Shown here: one piece after another, positions 1 through 5,705 of the stretch
Layout of the letters: every line of letters starts with the position of its first letter
Numbering within the stretch: position 1 is the first letter of the stretch
NCBI GenBank assembly: GCA_964552325.1
Contig: CAZKHA010000135.1
Span: 1 to 9,301, forward strand
DNA: 9,301 nucleotides
Direction of reading: 5' to 3'
From: CAZKCK01 sp964552325
Lineage (GTDB): Bacteria; Bacteroidota; Bacteroidia; Bacteroidales; TTA-H9
The notes under the pieces: model-generated
The model's input: the letters and a program-made list of their open reading frames with translations, nothing else
The model's database searches: none
Told to the model about the DNA's origin: nothing
Made by a program: the position numbers and the translations under genes

Positions 1-234
1 GTCAGGAAGGCTAAGCCCCTGATTTTGATATTGCTTGGCAACAGATACAACAAAGCGAAGGTTGGCTTTGCAAAGCTTTTCTAAAGCTTTTTGGTCACCT
101 TCCCTAATGCGTTGTGCCAGCTTAACCTCTTCCTCAGCCGAAATAAGCTCCTCGCGGCCAATATCTTGAAGATATTTGTCCAGTGAAGCCGTCTCGCGGT
201 TGGTTATGGATTTGGTAATTTTAAGTTGCCTCAT
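1..234 (-). CDS. rpoD: RNA polymerase primary sigma factor RpoD/SigA, N-terminal part (cut by window edge)
   Basis: Housekeeping sigma-70 factor, which directs RNA polymerase to most promoters. Only the first 78 codons are in the window; the gene continues off the left edge. The start MRQLKITKSITNRETASLDK is the characteristic opening of the short Bacteroidota RpoD (about 290 residues in full), which lacks the long region 1.1 of proteobacterial sigma-70. Residues 18-29 (LDKYLQDIGREE) form region 1.2. The stretch from about residue 37, EEEVKLAQRIREGDQKALEK, leads into region 2.1, and the last residues, NLRFVVSVAKQYQNQGLSLPD, are the highly conserved core-binding helix. The ATG at 234 is chosen because family members start exactly there. 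A promoter candidate lies about 160 bp upstream, which leaves a long leader. Identification is near certain. Confidence 0.96.
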   Translation of the reverse strand, partial: MRQLKITKSITNRETASLDKYLQDIGREELISAEEEVKLAQRIREGDQKALEKLCKANLRFVVSVAKQYQNQGLSLPD

Positions 235-390
235 TTAGTTGTGTATTAAAGAGTTGTAATGACGGCAGCAAAGAGGAAGCGCCTTGTCCTTCATGATTGA
301 AGAAAGAAAGCATAATTCACCTTCACACATCCCTCGTACTATATAACAGAATTTCCTCAAAAATGTTTTGCTTCCGCATAATTAATTCCG

Positions 391-421
391 CTAAAATACG
401 AAATTCCACTGCCTTTGTCAA
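391..421 (-). promoter_or_regulatory. Candidate rpoD promoter
   Basis: Read on the minus strand, TTGACA (416-421) is followed after 17 bp by TATTTTAG (391-398). This suits an E. coli-like -35/-10 pair. It also fits the Bacteroidota layout: a TTG -33 box, 20 bp, then a -7 box that matches TAnnTTTG at all but one position. The only downstream gene is rpoD. Transcription would start near 380-386 and give a leader of about 150 nt. This is a pattern match only, with no direct evidence of initiation. Confidence 0.55.
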
Positions 422-461
422 GTTAAATTATTGTTATATTATTAAAATGATGAAAATGACA

Positions 462-501
462 TGGTTTGCCAGCACTGTTTTGTTGAAGTGATGACAAACC
501 A
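462..501. repeat. Imperfect inverted repeat (hairpin) between degP and rpoD
   Basis: The 15-bp arms (462-476 and 487-501) pair at 13 positions, with mismatches at 469/494 and 472/491. The outer 7 bp, TGGTTTG/CAAACCA, are perfect, and the loop is 10 nt. It lies 78-117 bp beyond the degP stop codon and upstream of the rpoD promoter candidate. On the minus strand it is followed by a moderately T-rich stretch (TGTCATTTTCATCATTTT). It could therefore be a weak terminator or mRNA 3' end for degP, or a protein-binding site upstream of rpoD; the sequence does not decide. Confidence 0.5.
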
Positions 502-578
502 AATCGGCTTTTTGTTGGAATAATGTTATCCAAATTCTGTTTATTATCTTGAATTTGAGTTACTTGTATATAAATGGC

Positions 579-2018
579 TTACAAACCAAGACCATAATAT
601 GCCCTTATTCCATTCGGATAGATGCCCTCTATTAAGATGCCTCCACGTTTGCCCTTAAGGGCTTGCTCAATGTCGTTGGTGTTGGAAACGCGTACCCGAT
701 CAATTCGTGTAATAATGAAACCTTTCTTGATTCCAATAGAAGCTAATGCACCGCTTTTCAAATCAGTAACTTCTACCCCGTTTTGAATACGAAGTGTTTT
801 CATGGTTTCTTCGTTTACAGGGGCAAAAGCAGCACCAAGGTCATCCATAAATGTGGGCTCTTCACGTTTCACTATTTTGGTGTTTCCCGAGCTATTAGTT
901 AAAGTTACTTCAGCTTTAAATGACTTTCCATCCCGCGTTAGTTCAACAATTACTTCATCTCCAGGGCTGTGCTGGCTAATAACTTCAATGAGTTCAGAAT
1001 TTGAATTGACAGCAACACCATCTATAGAAATAATAACATCACCAGTCTTTATCCCAGCTTTCTCGGCTGAGCTGCTTTCTGTTAAGGCAGCTATGTAAAC
1101 CCCTTTAATCTCTCCAAGTTTTTTATCAGTAGCTAATGCGGCATCAACCTCCCGTATCTGTACTCCCATGTAAGCGCGCTGAATCTCACCGTATTGCAAT
1201 AAGTCGCGAACTATTTTTTTAACTATGTTTACGGGTATTGCAAATGAATATCCTGTGTAAAATCCTGTTCCTGAGGCTATAGCTGCGTTTATGCCTACAA
1301 GTTCACCACGTGTGTTAACCAAAGCTCCACCACTGTTTCCACGGTTTACGGCAGCATCGGTTTGTATAAACGACTCGATGGATTGACCGTTCTTGTCGCT
1401 TAAAATGTTGATGTTTCTGGCCTTAGCACTTACAATACCAGCCGTTACAGTCGAGGTTAAGTTAAATGGATTACCTACTGCCAATACCCATTCACCCACT
1501 TGAACCTGATCGGAGTTGCCATAATTTAAGAAGGGTAAGTCGTTGGCGTCAATTTGAATTACTGCAAGGTCACTCGTGGGGTCAGTGCCAACTACCTTTG
1601 CCTTGAAAACCCTTTTATCGTTCAGCGTAACTTCAATATCGTTGGCATCCTGAACTACATGGTTGTTTGTAACTATGTAACCATCAGGCGAAATAATTAC
1701 GCCCGAACCAGTACCTGTAATTGGAGCTTGCCTCCCACCATGATAACCTCCATTAAAAAAACTTTCAAAGAAATCATCGTAGAGATTGTTTTTGCGCGAA
1801 AACTCTGCTTTAATGTGTACAACGGCATGTACACTCAAAGCGGCAGCTTCCACAAAATCGGAGGGAGGAACGGGTAATCCGCTGAAAGAGACAGCTTGTG
1901 CAGGAATGTTTTGTTGTATGGCATAGCGAGGTTTGTTAGTGTCAAGAATTTTGTAGATTCCAACCGCCAAAAGACCTCCCGCCATCGCGGTTATAAGTAA
2001 AACAGCAAATTTTTTCAT
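579..2018 (-). CDS. degP: Periplasmic serine protease/chaperone of the DegP/HtrA (Do) family
   Basis: A 479-residue HtrA-type protease for envelope protein quality control, which degrades or holds misfolded periplasmic proteins. A hydrophobic N-terminal segment (about residues 5-22) exports it or anchors it in the inner membrane; no clear cleavage site is visible. The chymotrypsin-fold domain carries the full catalytic triad: His120 (in VTNNHVV), Asp150 (in DPTSDLAV) and Ser229 (in NRGNSGGAL). Residues 74-101 form an LA-like regulatory loop rich in Phe and Gly. PDZ1 covers about 282-375, starting with the YMGVQI ligand-binding strand, and a second PDZ covers about 405-479. Overall length matches DegP/DegQ. 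The ATG at 2018 is preceded by a good Shine-Dalgarno sequence. The gene is monocistronic in appearance and divergent from dapF. DegP, DegQ and plain HtrA cannot be told apart here, so the symbol is approximate. Confidence 0.95.
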   Translation of the reverse strand: MKKFAVLLITAMAGGLLAVGIYKILDTNKPRYAIQQNIPAQAVSFSGLPVPPSDFVEAAALSVHAVVHIKAEFSRKNNLYDDFFESFFNGGYHGGRQAPITGTGSGVIISPDGYIVTNNHVVQDANDIEVTLNDKRVFKAKVVGTDPTSDLAVIQIDANDLPFLNYGNSDQVQVGEWVLAVGNPFNLTSTVTAGIVSAKARNINILSDKNGQSIESFIQTDAAVNRGNSGGALVNTRGELVGINAAIASGTGFYTGYSFAIPVNIVKKIVRDLLQYGEIQRAYMGVQIREVDAALATDKKLGEIKGVYIAALTESSSAEKAGIKTGDVIISIDGVAVNSNSELIEVISQHSPGDEVIVELTRDGKSFKAEVTLTNSSGNTKIVKREEPTFMDDLGAAFAPVNEETMKTLRIQNGVEVTDLKSGALASIGIKKGFIITRIDRVRVSNTNDIEQALKGKRGGILIEGIYPNGIRAYYGLGL

Positions 2019-2025
2019 ATTAATA

Positions 2026-2034
2026 TCCTTTCTT
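2026..2034 (-). promoter_or_regulatory. Strong ribosome-binding site of degP
   Basis: On the minus strand AAGAAAGGA sits 7 bases before the ATG at 2018. This is a near-ideal purine-rich Shine-Dalgarno element at ideal spacing. It supports the chosen start and stands out against the other genes in the window, whose leaders show little SD character, as is usual in Bacteroidota. Confidence 0.6.
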
Positions 2035-2076
2035 AATTTAGTATGATTAAAACGTGCCTATAGCTTGCCCATTATG

Positions 2077-2095
2077 TAATGTTTAGTTAATGTTT
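2077..2095. repeat. Direct repeat TAATGTTT x2, 11-bp period, in the degP-dapF divergent region
   Basis: TAATGTTT occurs at 2077-2084 and again at 2088-2095, exactly 11 bp apart, about one helical turn. The second copy runs on into GGTTAAAC. The pair lies 59-77 bp upstream of the degP start, where an activator would bind, and 157-175 bp upstream of dapF. Tandem half-sites on one helix face are typical of response-regulator operators, but no regulator can be named and the repeat is short. Confidence 0.4.
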
Positions 2096-2122
2096 GGTTA
2101 AACCGTAAGCCTGTTTTTATTG

Positions 2123-2130
2123 TATCTTTG
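2123..2130 (+). promoter_or_regulatory. Candidate Bacteroidota -7 element upstream of dapF (distal)
   Basis: TATCTTTG matches the Bacteroidota -7 consensus TAnnTTTG at every fixed position. The nearest upstream TTTG (2093-2096) is 26 bp away, longer than the usual spacing of about 19-21 bp, so the -33 part is poor. It would give a leader of about 115 nt for dapF. Confidence 0.3.
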
Positions 2131-2219
2131 TGCAACCCTCAATTTTTGTACCTAAAGCGGCAAGATGGCGAGGGTATATTGATGGCTTTTATATTAAGTT
2201 ATTGAAATACAGTTTTATA

Positions 2220-2227
2220 TAGTTTTG
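2220..2227 (+). promoter_or_regulatory. Candidate Bacteroidota -7 element upstream of dapF (proximal)
   Basis: TAGTTTTG also fits TAnnTTTG and lies 24 bp before the dapF ATG. A TTG at 2202-2204 is only 15 bp upstream, shorter than normal. It would give a leader of under 20 nt. This and the 2123 site are alternatives, or both may be chance matches in AT-rich DNA. Confidence 0.27.
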
Positions 2228-2251
2228 TTAAAATGTATTAAAAAGGGTTAA

Positions 2252-3043
2252 ATGTTAATAGACTTCTATAAATTTCATGGTACCGGCAATGATTTCATAC
2301 TCATTGACAACCGTACTGACATTTTTTCAGCATCTGCCTATCAAATTGCCGCCCTGTGCCACCGTCGGTTTGGTATTGGCGCTGATGGGCTGATGCTGTT
2401 AAATGCAAGTAATGACTTTGCTTTTAAAATGAAATACTTTAATAGCGATGGTCGTGAATCGACAATGTGTGGGAATGGCGGCCGCTGTATTGTGGCTTTA
2501 GCTGCTATGTTAGGTATTGTTAAACAGCAAGTTGAATTTGATGCACCGGATGGTGTGCATCATGCCACGGTAATTTCTCAAACAGCAAACACCTGGGTTG
2601 TCAACCTTCAAATGGCTGATGTGCACAGCCTTAAAAAGGTTAAAAGGGATTACATCCTAAATACAGGTTCGCCACATTTTGTTCGATTTGTTAATAATGT
2701 TGCTGAATACGACGTTTTTGATGAAGGAAGGAGTATTCGTTACTTTGAAGACTATAGCCAAGATGGGATAAATGTAAATTTTGTGTCGAAACTGAATGAT
2801 GGCATTTTTGTCAGGACATATGAACGAGGTGTTGAAGATGAGACGCTAAGTTGTGGCACAGGCGTTACCGCCGCTTCCATTGCTTGGGTCAAAGCCATGG
2901 ATTTGGATTCAGAACTTGTTGAAGTACATACACTCGGTGGCGATTTAAAAGTTGCTTTTAATGAGCAAGATGGTGTTTACAAAAATGTTAGACTCGAAGG
3001 CCCTGCGCAGTTTGTGTTTAAAGGAAGTGTTGAGTTGCCATGA
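2252..3043 (+). CDS. dapF: Diaminopimelate epimerase
   Basis: Cytoplasmic, cofactor-independent epimerase that converts LL-diaminopimelate to meso-diaminopimelate, the direct precursor of lysine and the cross-linking residue of peptidoglycan. At 263 residues it has the usual family length. It opens with the family signature FYKFHGTGNDF (residues 5-15). The two catalytic cysteines are both present: Cys73 in STMCGNGGRC and Cys201 in LSCGTGVTAA. The substrate-binding stretches NTGSPHFV (137-144) and ERGVEDETL (191-199) are also intact. The ATG at 2252 places the signature at its normal distance from the start; upstream is only a poor AAAAAGGG four bases before it. The stop codon overlaps the start of the acetyltransferase gene (ATGA), so the two are translationally coupled and head a cell-wall operon ending in mltG. 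Confidence 0.97.
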   Translation: MLIDFYKFHGTGNDFILIDNRTDIFSASAYQIAALCHRRFGIGADGLMLLNASNDFAFKMKYFNSDGRESTMCGNGGRCIVALAAMLGIVKQQVEFDAPDGVHHATVISQTANTWVVNLQMADVHSLKKVKRDYILNTGSPHFVRFVNNVAEYDVFDEGRSIRYFEDYSQDGINVNFVSKLNDGIFVRTYERGVEDETLSCGTGVTAASIAWVKAMDLDSELVEVHTLGGDLKVAFNEQDGVYKNVRLEGPAQFVFKGSVELP

Positions 3044-3567
3044 TAAAAGGTAGCACTGTTTCGCTCCGGGCACTTGAGCCCGAAGATATCGACCTGCTTT
3101 TTGCATGGGAGAACGACCAGCATTTGTGGCGTGTAAGCAATACCCATGCCCCATTCTCGCGGTTCGCAATCGAACAATATGTGCTGTCGGCATCAAACGA
3201 TCTGTACGCAAACAAAGAGTTGCGGTTGATAATACACTTAAACGAGGCCCAACTCGCTATTGGAACCCTCGACCTCTTTGATTTTGACCCGTTACACCAA
3301 CGGGCGGGCGTGGGCATTATGATTCTAACATCGCATCGGGCAATGGGTTATGCCAGTGAGGCTTTAAGCTTACTAATTGACCATTGCTTTCGGCAGTTAG
3401 GGCTACATCAACTTTATTGCACTATTTCGGAGGAAAATGAAACAAGTATTGGTTTGTTTCGTAAGCATGGTTTTGAGTTAACGGGTAAAAGGCTTGATTG
3501 GGTGCGGTACAATGGCAATTGGATCAATGAATTGATGTTTCAACTAATAAACCCATCACCTTTGTAA
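3040..3567 (+). CDS. GNAT-family N-acetyltransferase, RimJ/RimL-like
   Basis: A 175-residue acetyl-CoA-dependent acetyltransferase, probably cytoplasmic. The opening VSLRALEPEDIDLLFAWEND is typical of the Acetyltransf_3 (RimJ/RimL/SpeG-like) group. The acetyl-CoA pyrophosphate-binding motif is seen as R100-A-M-G103-Y-A105 (Q/RxxGxG/A type) at the start of the central helix. A late block, NETSIGLFRKHGFELTGK (133-150), is the usual motif B region, and the C-terminus WVRYNGNWINELMF is typical of the group. The target may be a protein N-terminus, an amine or a small molecule; the sequence does not say. It overlaps dapF by 4 bases and ends 1 base before mltG, so it is certainly cotranscribed with two cell-wall genes. 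A wall-related substrate is possible but is only inferred from position. Confidence 0.88.
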   Translation: MIKGSTVSLRALEPEDIDLLFAWENDQHLWRVSNTHAPFSRFAIEQYVLSASNDLYANKELRLIIHLNEAQLAIGTLDLFDFDPLHQRAGVGIMILTSHRAMGYASEALSLLIDHCFRQLGLHQLYCTISEENETSIGLFRKHGFELTGKRLDWVRYNGNWINELMFQLINPSPL

Positions 3568-3568
3568 A

Positions 3569-4651
3569 ATGGCCTATTACCTCAATAAATATCGCTCTGG
3601 TCGCGGAAAAAAGACCCCTTTTCAGAAGTTTGTCATTTACTCATTGCTTATTCTGATTGGTGTTGCTTTAGTAGTGGCTTTCAGGCTCTATAATGCGCTT
3701 TTCGGATCAAATGTCTGGCTAAATGACGGTAAAGAGGCTTATGTTTGCATTCCAACAGGTGCTGATTTTGAAAAAGTGAAAGCTGTGTTTTATTCGCATG
3801 GGCTTATAGTAGACAGAACATCTTTTGAATGGCTTGCTGGACGGAAGCAACTTGTAAAGAACTTTAAACCTGGGCGATATAAAATCGTTCAAGGAATGAG
3901 TAATTTGTCAATTATCCGAATGATTGGTTCAGGGCGGCAAGAGCCAGTAAAGTTGATATTTAACAATATGCGAACCAAGGATCAGTTTGCGGGCAGGATT
4001 GCCCAGCAGATTGAAGCCGATTCGGTTGAATTGTTGAACAAGCTCAACGATTCAGCTTATTTAACAAAATTTGGCCTTAATCCTCAAACGGCAGTATGCC
4101 TCTTTATCCCAAATACGTATGAATTTTACTGGAATACCTCTGCCGATGCTTTTATTGACAAGATGTACAAGGAGTTCAATGTGTTTTGGAACGAAAAGCG
4201 CAAAGCAAAAGCCCAATCGATTGGGTTGAGTATCCCTCAGGTTGTAACCTTGGCTTCTATCGTGGAGCAAGAAACCAATAAAAACACTGAAAAAAGCCGT
4301 ATTGCCGGTGTTTACATGAATCGCATTAAAGGCAACTGGCCTTTGCAGGCCGATCCCACGCTTAAGTTTGCCTTGGGTGATTTTAGCATTCGGCGCATCC
4401 TTAATGTTCATAAAGAAATTGAATCGCCCTACAATACCTACAAGTATGCAGGATTGCCACCAGGTCCAATCTGTATTCCTTCTATTGCTTCAATTGATGC
4501 CACACTTAACTACGAAAAGCACAATTACTTCTTTTTTTGTGCCGATAGCGATATGTCAGGAAGCCATGTATTTACGGCCAATTATGAACAGCAGATGCTG
4601 AATGCCGAAAAGTACAGGAATGCGTTGAACCGTATGCAGATTTATAAATAG
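3569..4651 (+). CDS. mltG: Endolytic murein transglycosylase MltG (YceG-like)
   Basis: Inner-membrane lytic transglycosylase that cleaves nascent glycan strands near the membrane and so sets peptidoglycan chain length. Residues 1-20 are basic and cytoplasmic (GRGKKTPFQK), a single membrane helix spans about 21-41, and the rest lies in the periplasm. A small LysM-like part (about 55-125) contains IPTGADFEKV and the block FKPGRYKIVQGMS. The catalytic domain holds LFIPNTYEFYW (178-188), the signature LASIVEQET with the catalytic Glu (E233 by alignment with the E. coli protein from memory), QADPT (260-264) and SPYNTYKYAGLPPGPICIPS (286-305). Its 360 residues are close to the family norm (about 340). 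The start follows the acetyltransferase stop by one base. It is the last gene of the plus-strand operon and converges on the DUF4340 gene. Confidence 0.96.
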   Translation: MAYYLNKYRSGRGKKTPFQKFVIYSLLILIGVALVVAFRLYNALFGSNVWLNDGKEAYVCIPTGADFEKVKAVFYSHGLIVDRTSFEWLAGRKQLVKNFKPGRYKIVQGMSNLSIIRMIGSGRQEPVKLIFNNMRTKDQFAGRIAQQIEADSVELLNKLNDSAYLTKFGLNPQTAVCLFIPNTYEFYWNTSADAFIDKMYKEFNVFWNEKRKAKAQSIGLSIPQVVTLASIVEQETNKNTEKSRIAGVYMNRIKGNWPLQADPTLKFALGDFSIRRILNVHKEIESPYNTYKYAGLPPGPICIPSIASIDATLNYEKHNYFFFCADSDMSGSHVFTANYEQQMLNAEKYRNALNRMQIYK

Positions 4652-4681
4652 ATGTGAATGTAACGTGCTGTTCCTCTGGTT

Positions 4682-4705
4682 AAAAAAAACGCCCCTTTCG
4701 GGGCG
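4682..4705 (-). terminator. Rho-independent terminator of the gldA-gldF-gldG-DUF4340 operon
   Basis: On the minus strand, a 6-bp GC-only stem (CGCCCC/GGGGCG, 4690-4695 with 4700-4705) closes a GAAA tetraloop and is followed directly by eight T residues (4682-4689). It begins 7 bases after the DUF4340 stop codon. This is a textbook intrinsic terminator. In the opposite direction the hairpin lacks a proper T-run (only CTTACATCATTTT follows), so it is at most a weak barrier for mltG transcripts. Confidence 0.9.
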
Positions 4706-4711
4706 CTTACA

Positions 4712-5680
4712 TCATTTTGTTGGCTTTGCTTTTGGCGCAAAATCATTTAATCGCTTAAATATCCGTTTAAAGAGACCGCCTTCATTGCCTTTGAAATATA
4801 CACCGCCATTACCTGAATAGCCAATAGTCGGACCACTTAAGCTATCGGATGGGTATGCGAAGAAGTTAACTGGCAGGGTTCCCCCATTATAGATGTCAAT
4901 ACTGTAAAGAGCTTGGTTTCCAGTTGATTTAAAGTCATCCACAAAAGCCGATCCATTGATGAAAGACAAAGAGCTCAGATACTGAACTACAGCCAACGAA
5001 TCGGCCAGCAGTTTGCCCATCATCCACTTCGTTCCTTGTTTTTCGAGGCTAAAGCTTGAATCACCTGGATAATTGAACTTGATCATTGTTATGGGATCTT
5101 TCTCAATCTTGGCAAGTACGTGGTTACGATAGCTATTTACTTCGGGTCCGAAGAGTGATTTTAAATAACCTTCAACTGTATAGACTTCGGCTTCACTTGG
5201 TTTTCGAACATAGGTAAATATTTGCGCCCCACCTTGTCCGTACATTGAAGTGCCGGGCTGCTGGCTAAAGCTGAACTTTCCCAATACGATTCCATCAAGC
5301 TTTTCGCCTTTAGCATAAAAAACAACTTGGGTTCCCGTGCTGTCATCCAGTTCGTAGTCTTTAAGTTTGGCGGCATCGCGTGAAGCTAGTCGGTCGGACG
5401 AAAGCTTCGAAAAAACCATCAATATGTTTTTTATCAAGCCTTTATCCGTTGAATAGGTCTTGCCATTTCCTGATACAAGCCAAGCCGAGGAGTCCTTTTT
5501 TAGGATGATTTCTTCTAATGCCTTTGGTGGTTTTACCCTGATTTCATCAACGGCCAAAGTGTCAATTTTTAGGATTTCGCCATCAAAGGTGCTGTCGCCA
5601 TTTTCGCGGTCAAAAAACCAAACGCATGCAACAGCAGCTAGCAAAACTCCGAAAATAATAAGTAACTTGTTATTCTTCAT
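4712..5680 (-). CDS. DUF4340 domain protein, membrane-anchored, last gene of the Gld ABC operon
   Basis: A 322-residue protein with one N-terminal membrane helix (about residues 4-22, KLLIIFGVLLAAVACVWFF) and a large domain outside the cytoplasm. I assign it to the DUF4340 family from its shape and from its place after a GldG-type gene; no catalytic motif is visible. The family is known to sit beside ABC-2 transporters with GldG-like auxiliary subunits, so a role as a periplasmic accessory part of that complex is inferred. I chose the ATG at 5680 because it starts directly at the anchor (MKNNKLLIIF). An in-frame ATG at 5716 would add 12 residues and overlap gldG by 11 bases. The Cys in the anchor is followed by more hydrophobic residues, so a lipoprotein is unlikely. 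The operon terminator follows at once. Confidence 0.82.
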   Translation of the reverse strand: MKNNKLLIIFGVLLAAVACVWFFDRENGDSTFDGEILKIDTLAVDEIRVKPPKALEEIILKKDSSAWLVSGNGKTYSTDKGLIKNILMVFSKLSSDRLASRDAAKLKDYELDDSTGTQVVFYAKGEKLDGIVLGKFSFSQQPGTSMYGQGGAQIFTYVRKPSEAEVYTVEGYLKSLFGPEVNSYRNHVLAKIEKDPITMIKFNYPGDSSFSLEKQGTKWMMGKLLADSLAVVQYLSSLSFINGSAFVDDFKSTGNQALYSIDIYNGGTLPVNFFAYPSDSLSGPTIGYSGNGGVYFKGNEGGLFKRIFKRLNDFAPKAKPTK

Positions 5681-5705
5681 AGGATTGTTGAGTTTAATTG
5701 GGGCG

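Larger units (their letters stand above)
235..578. other. Non-coding stretch between rpoD and degP
   Basis: This 344-bp region separates the start of rpoD from the end of degP, both on the minus strand. It is AT-rich. It holds a promoter candidate for rpoD (391-421), a long rpoD leader with two tiny minus-strand reading frames (323-379 and 221-313), an imperfect 15-bp-arm hairpin (462-501), and a short dyad TTGGA-N9-TCCAA (515-533). A 64-codon plus-strand frame (297-491) also lies here, but its composition and content look random. No RNA gene was recognised. Confidence 0.6.

Noticed and set aside
297..491. 64-codon plus-strand reading frame between rpoD and degP
   Set aside because: Composition looks random, no recognisable domain, and it runs antisense through the rpoD promoter and leader and part of the hairpin; a chance frame in AT-rich DNA.
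802..1877. Plus-strand reading frames inside degP (802-1098 and 1554-1877)
   Set aside because: They are antisense to a complete gene with an intact catalytic triad and PDZ domains, and encode nothing recognisable.
2945..3317. Overlapping minus-strand frames across the end of dapF and the start of the acetyltransferase gene
   Set aside because: Antisense to two clearly coding, overlapping genes; no start context and no family resemblance.
5608..5680. Possible lipobox (AVAC) in the DUF4340 protein N-terminus
   Set aside because: The Cys is followed by more hydrophobic residues (VWFF) and the -3 residue is Ala, so a plain membrane anchor fits better.
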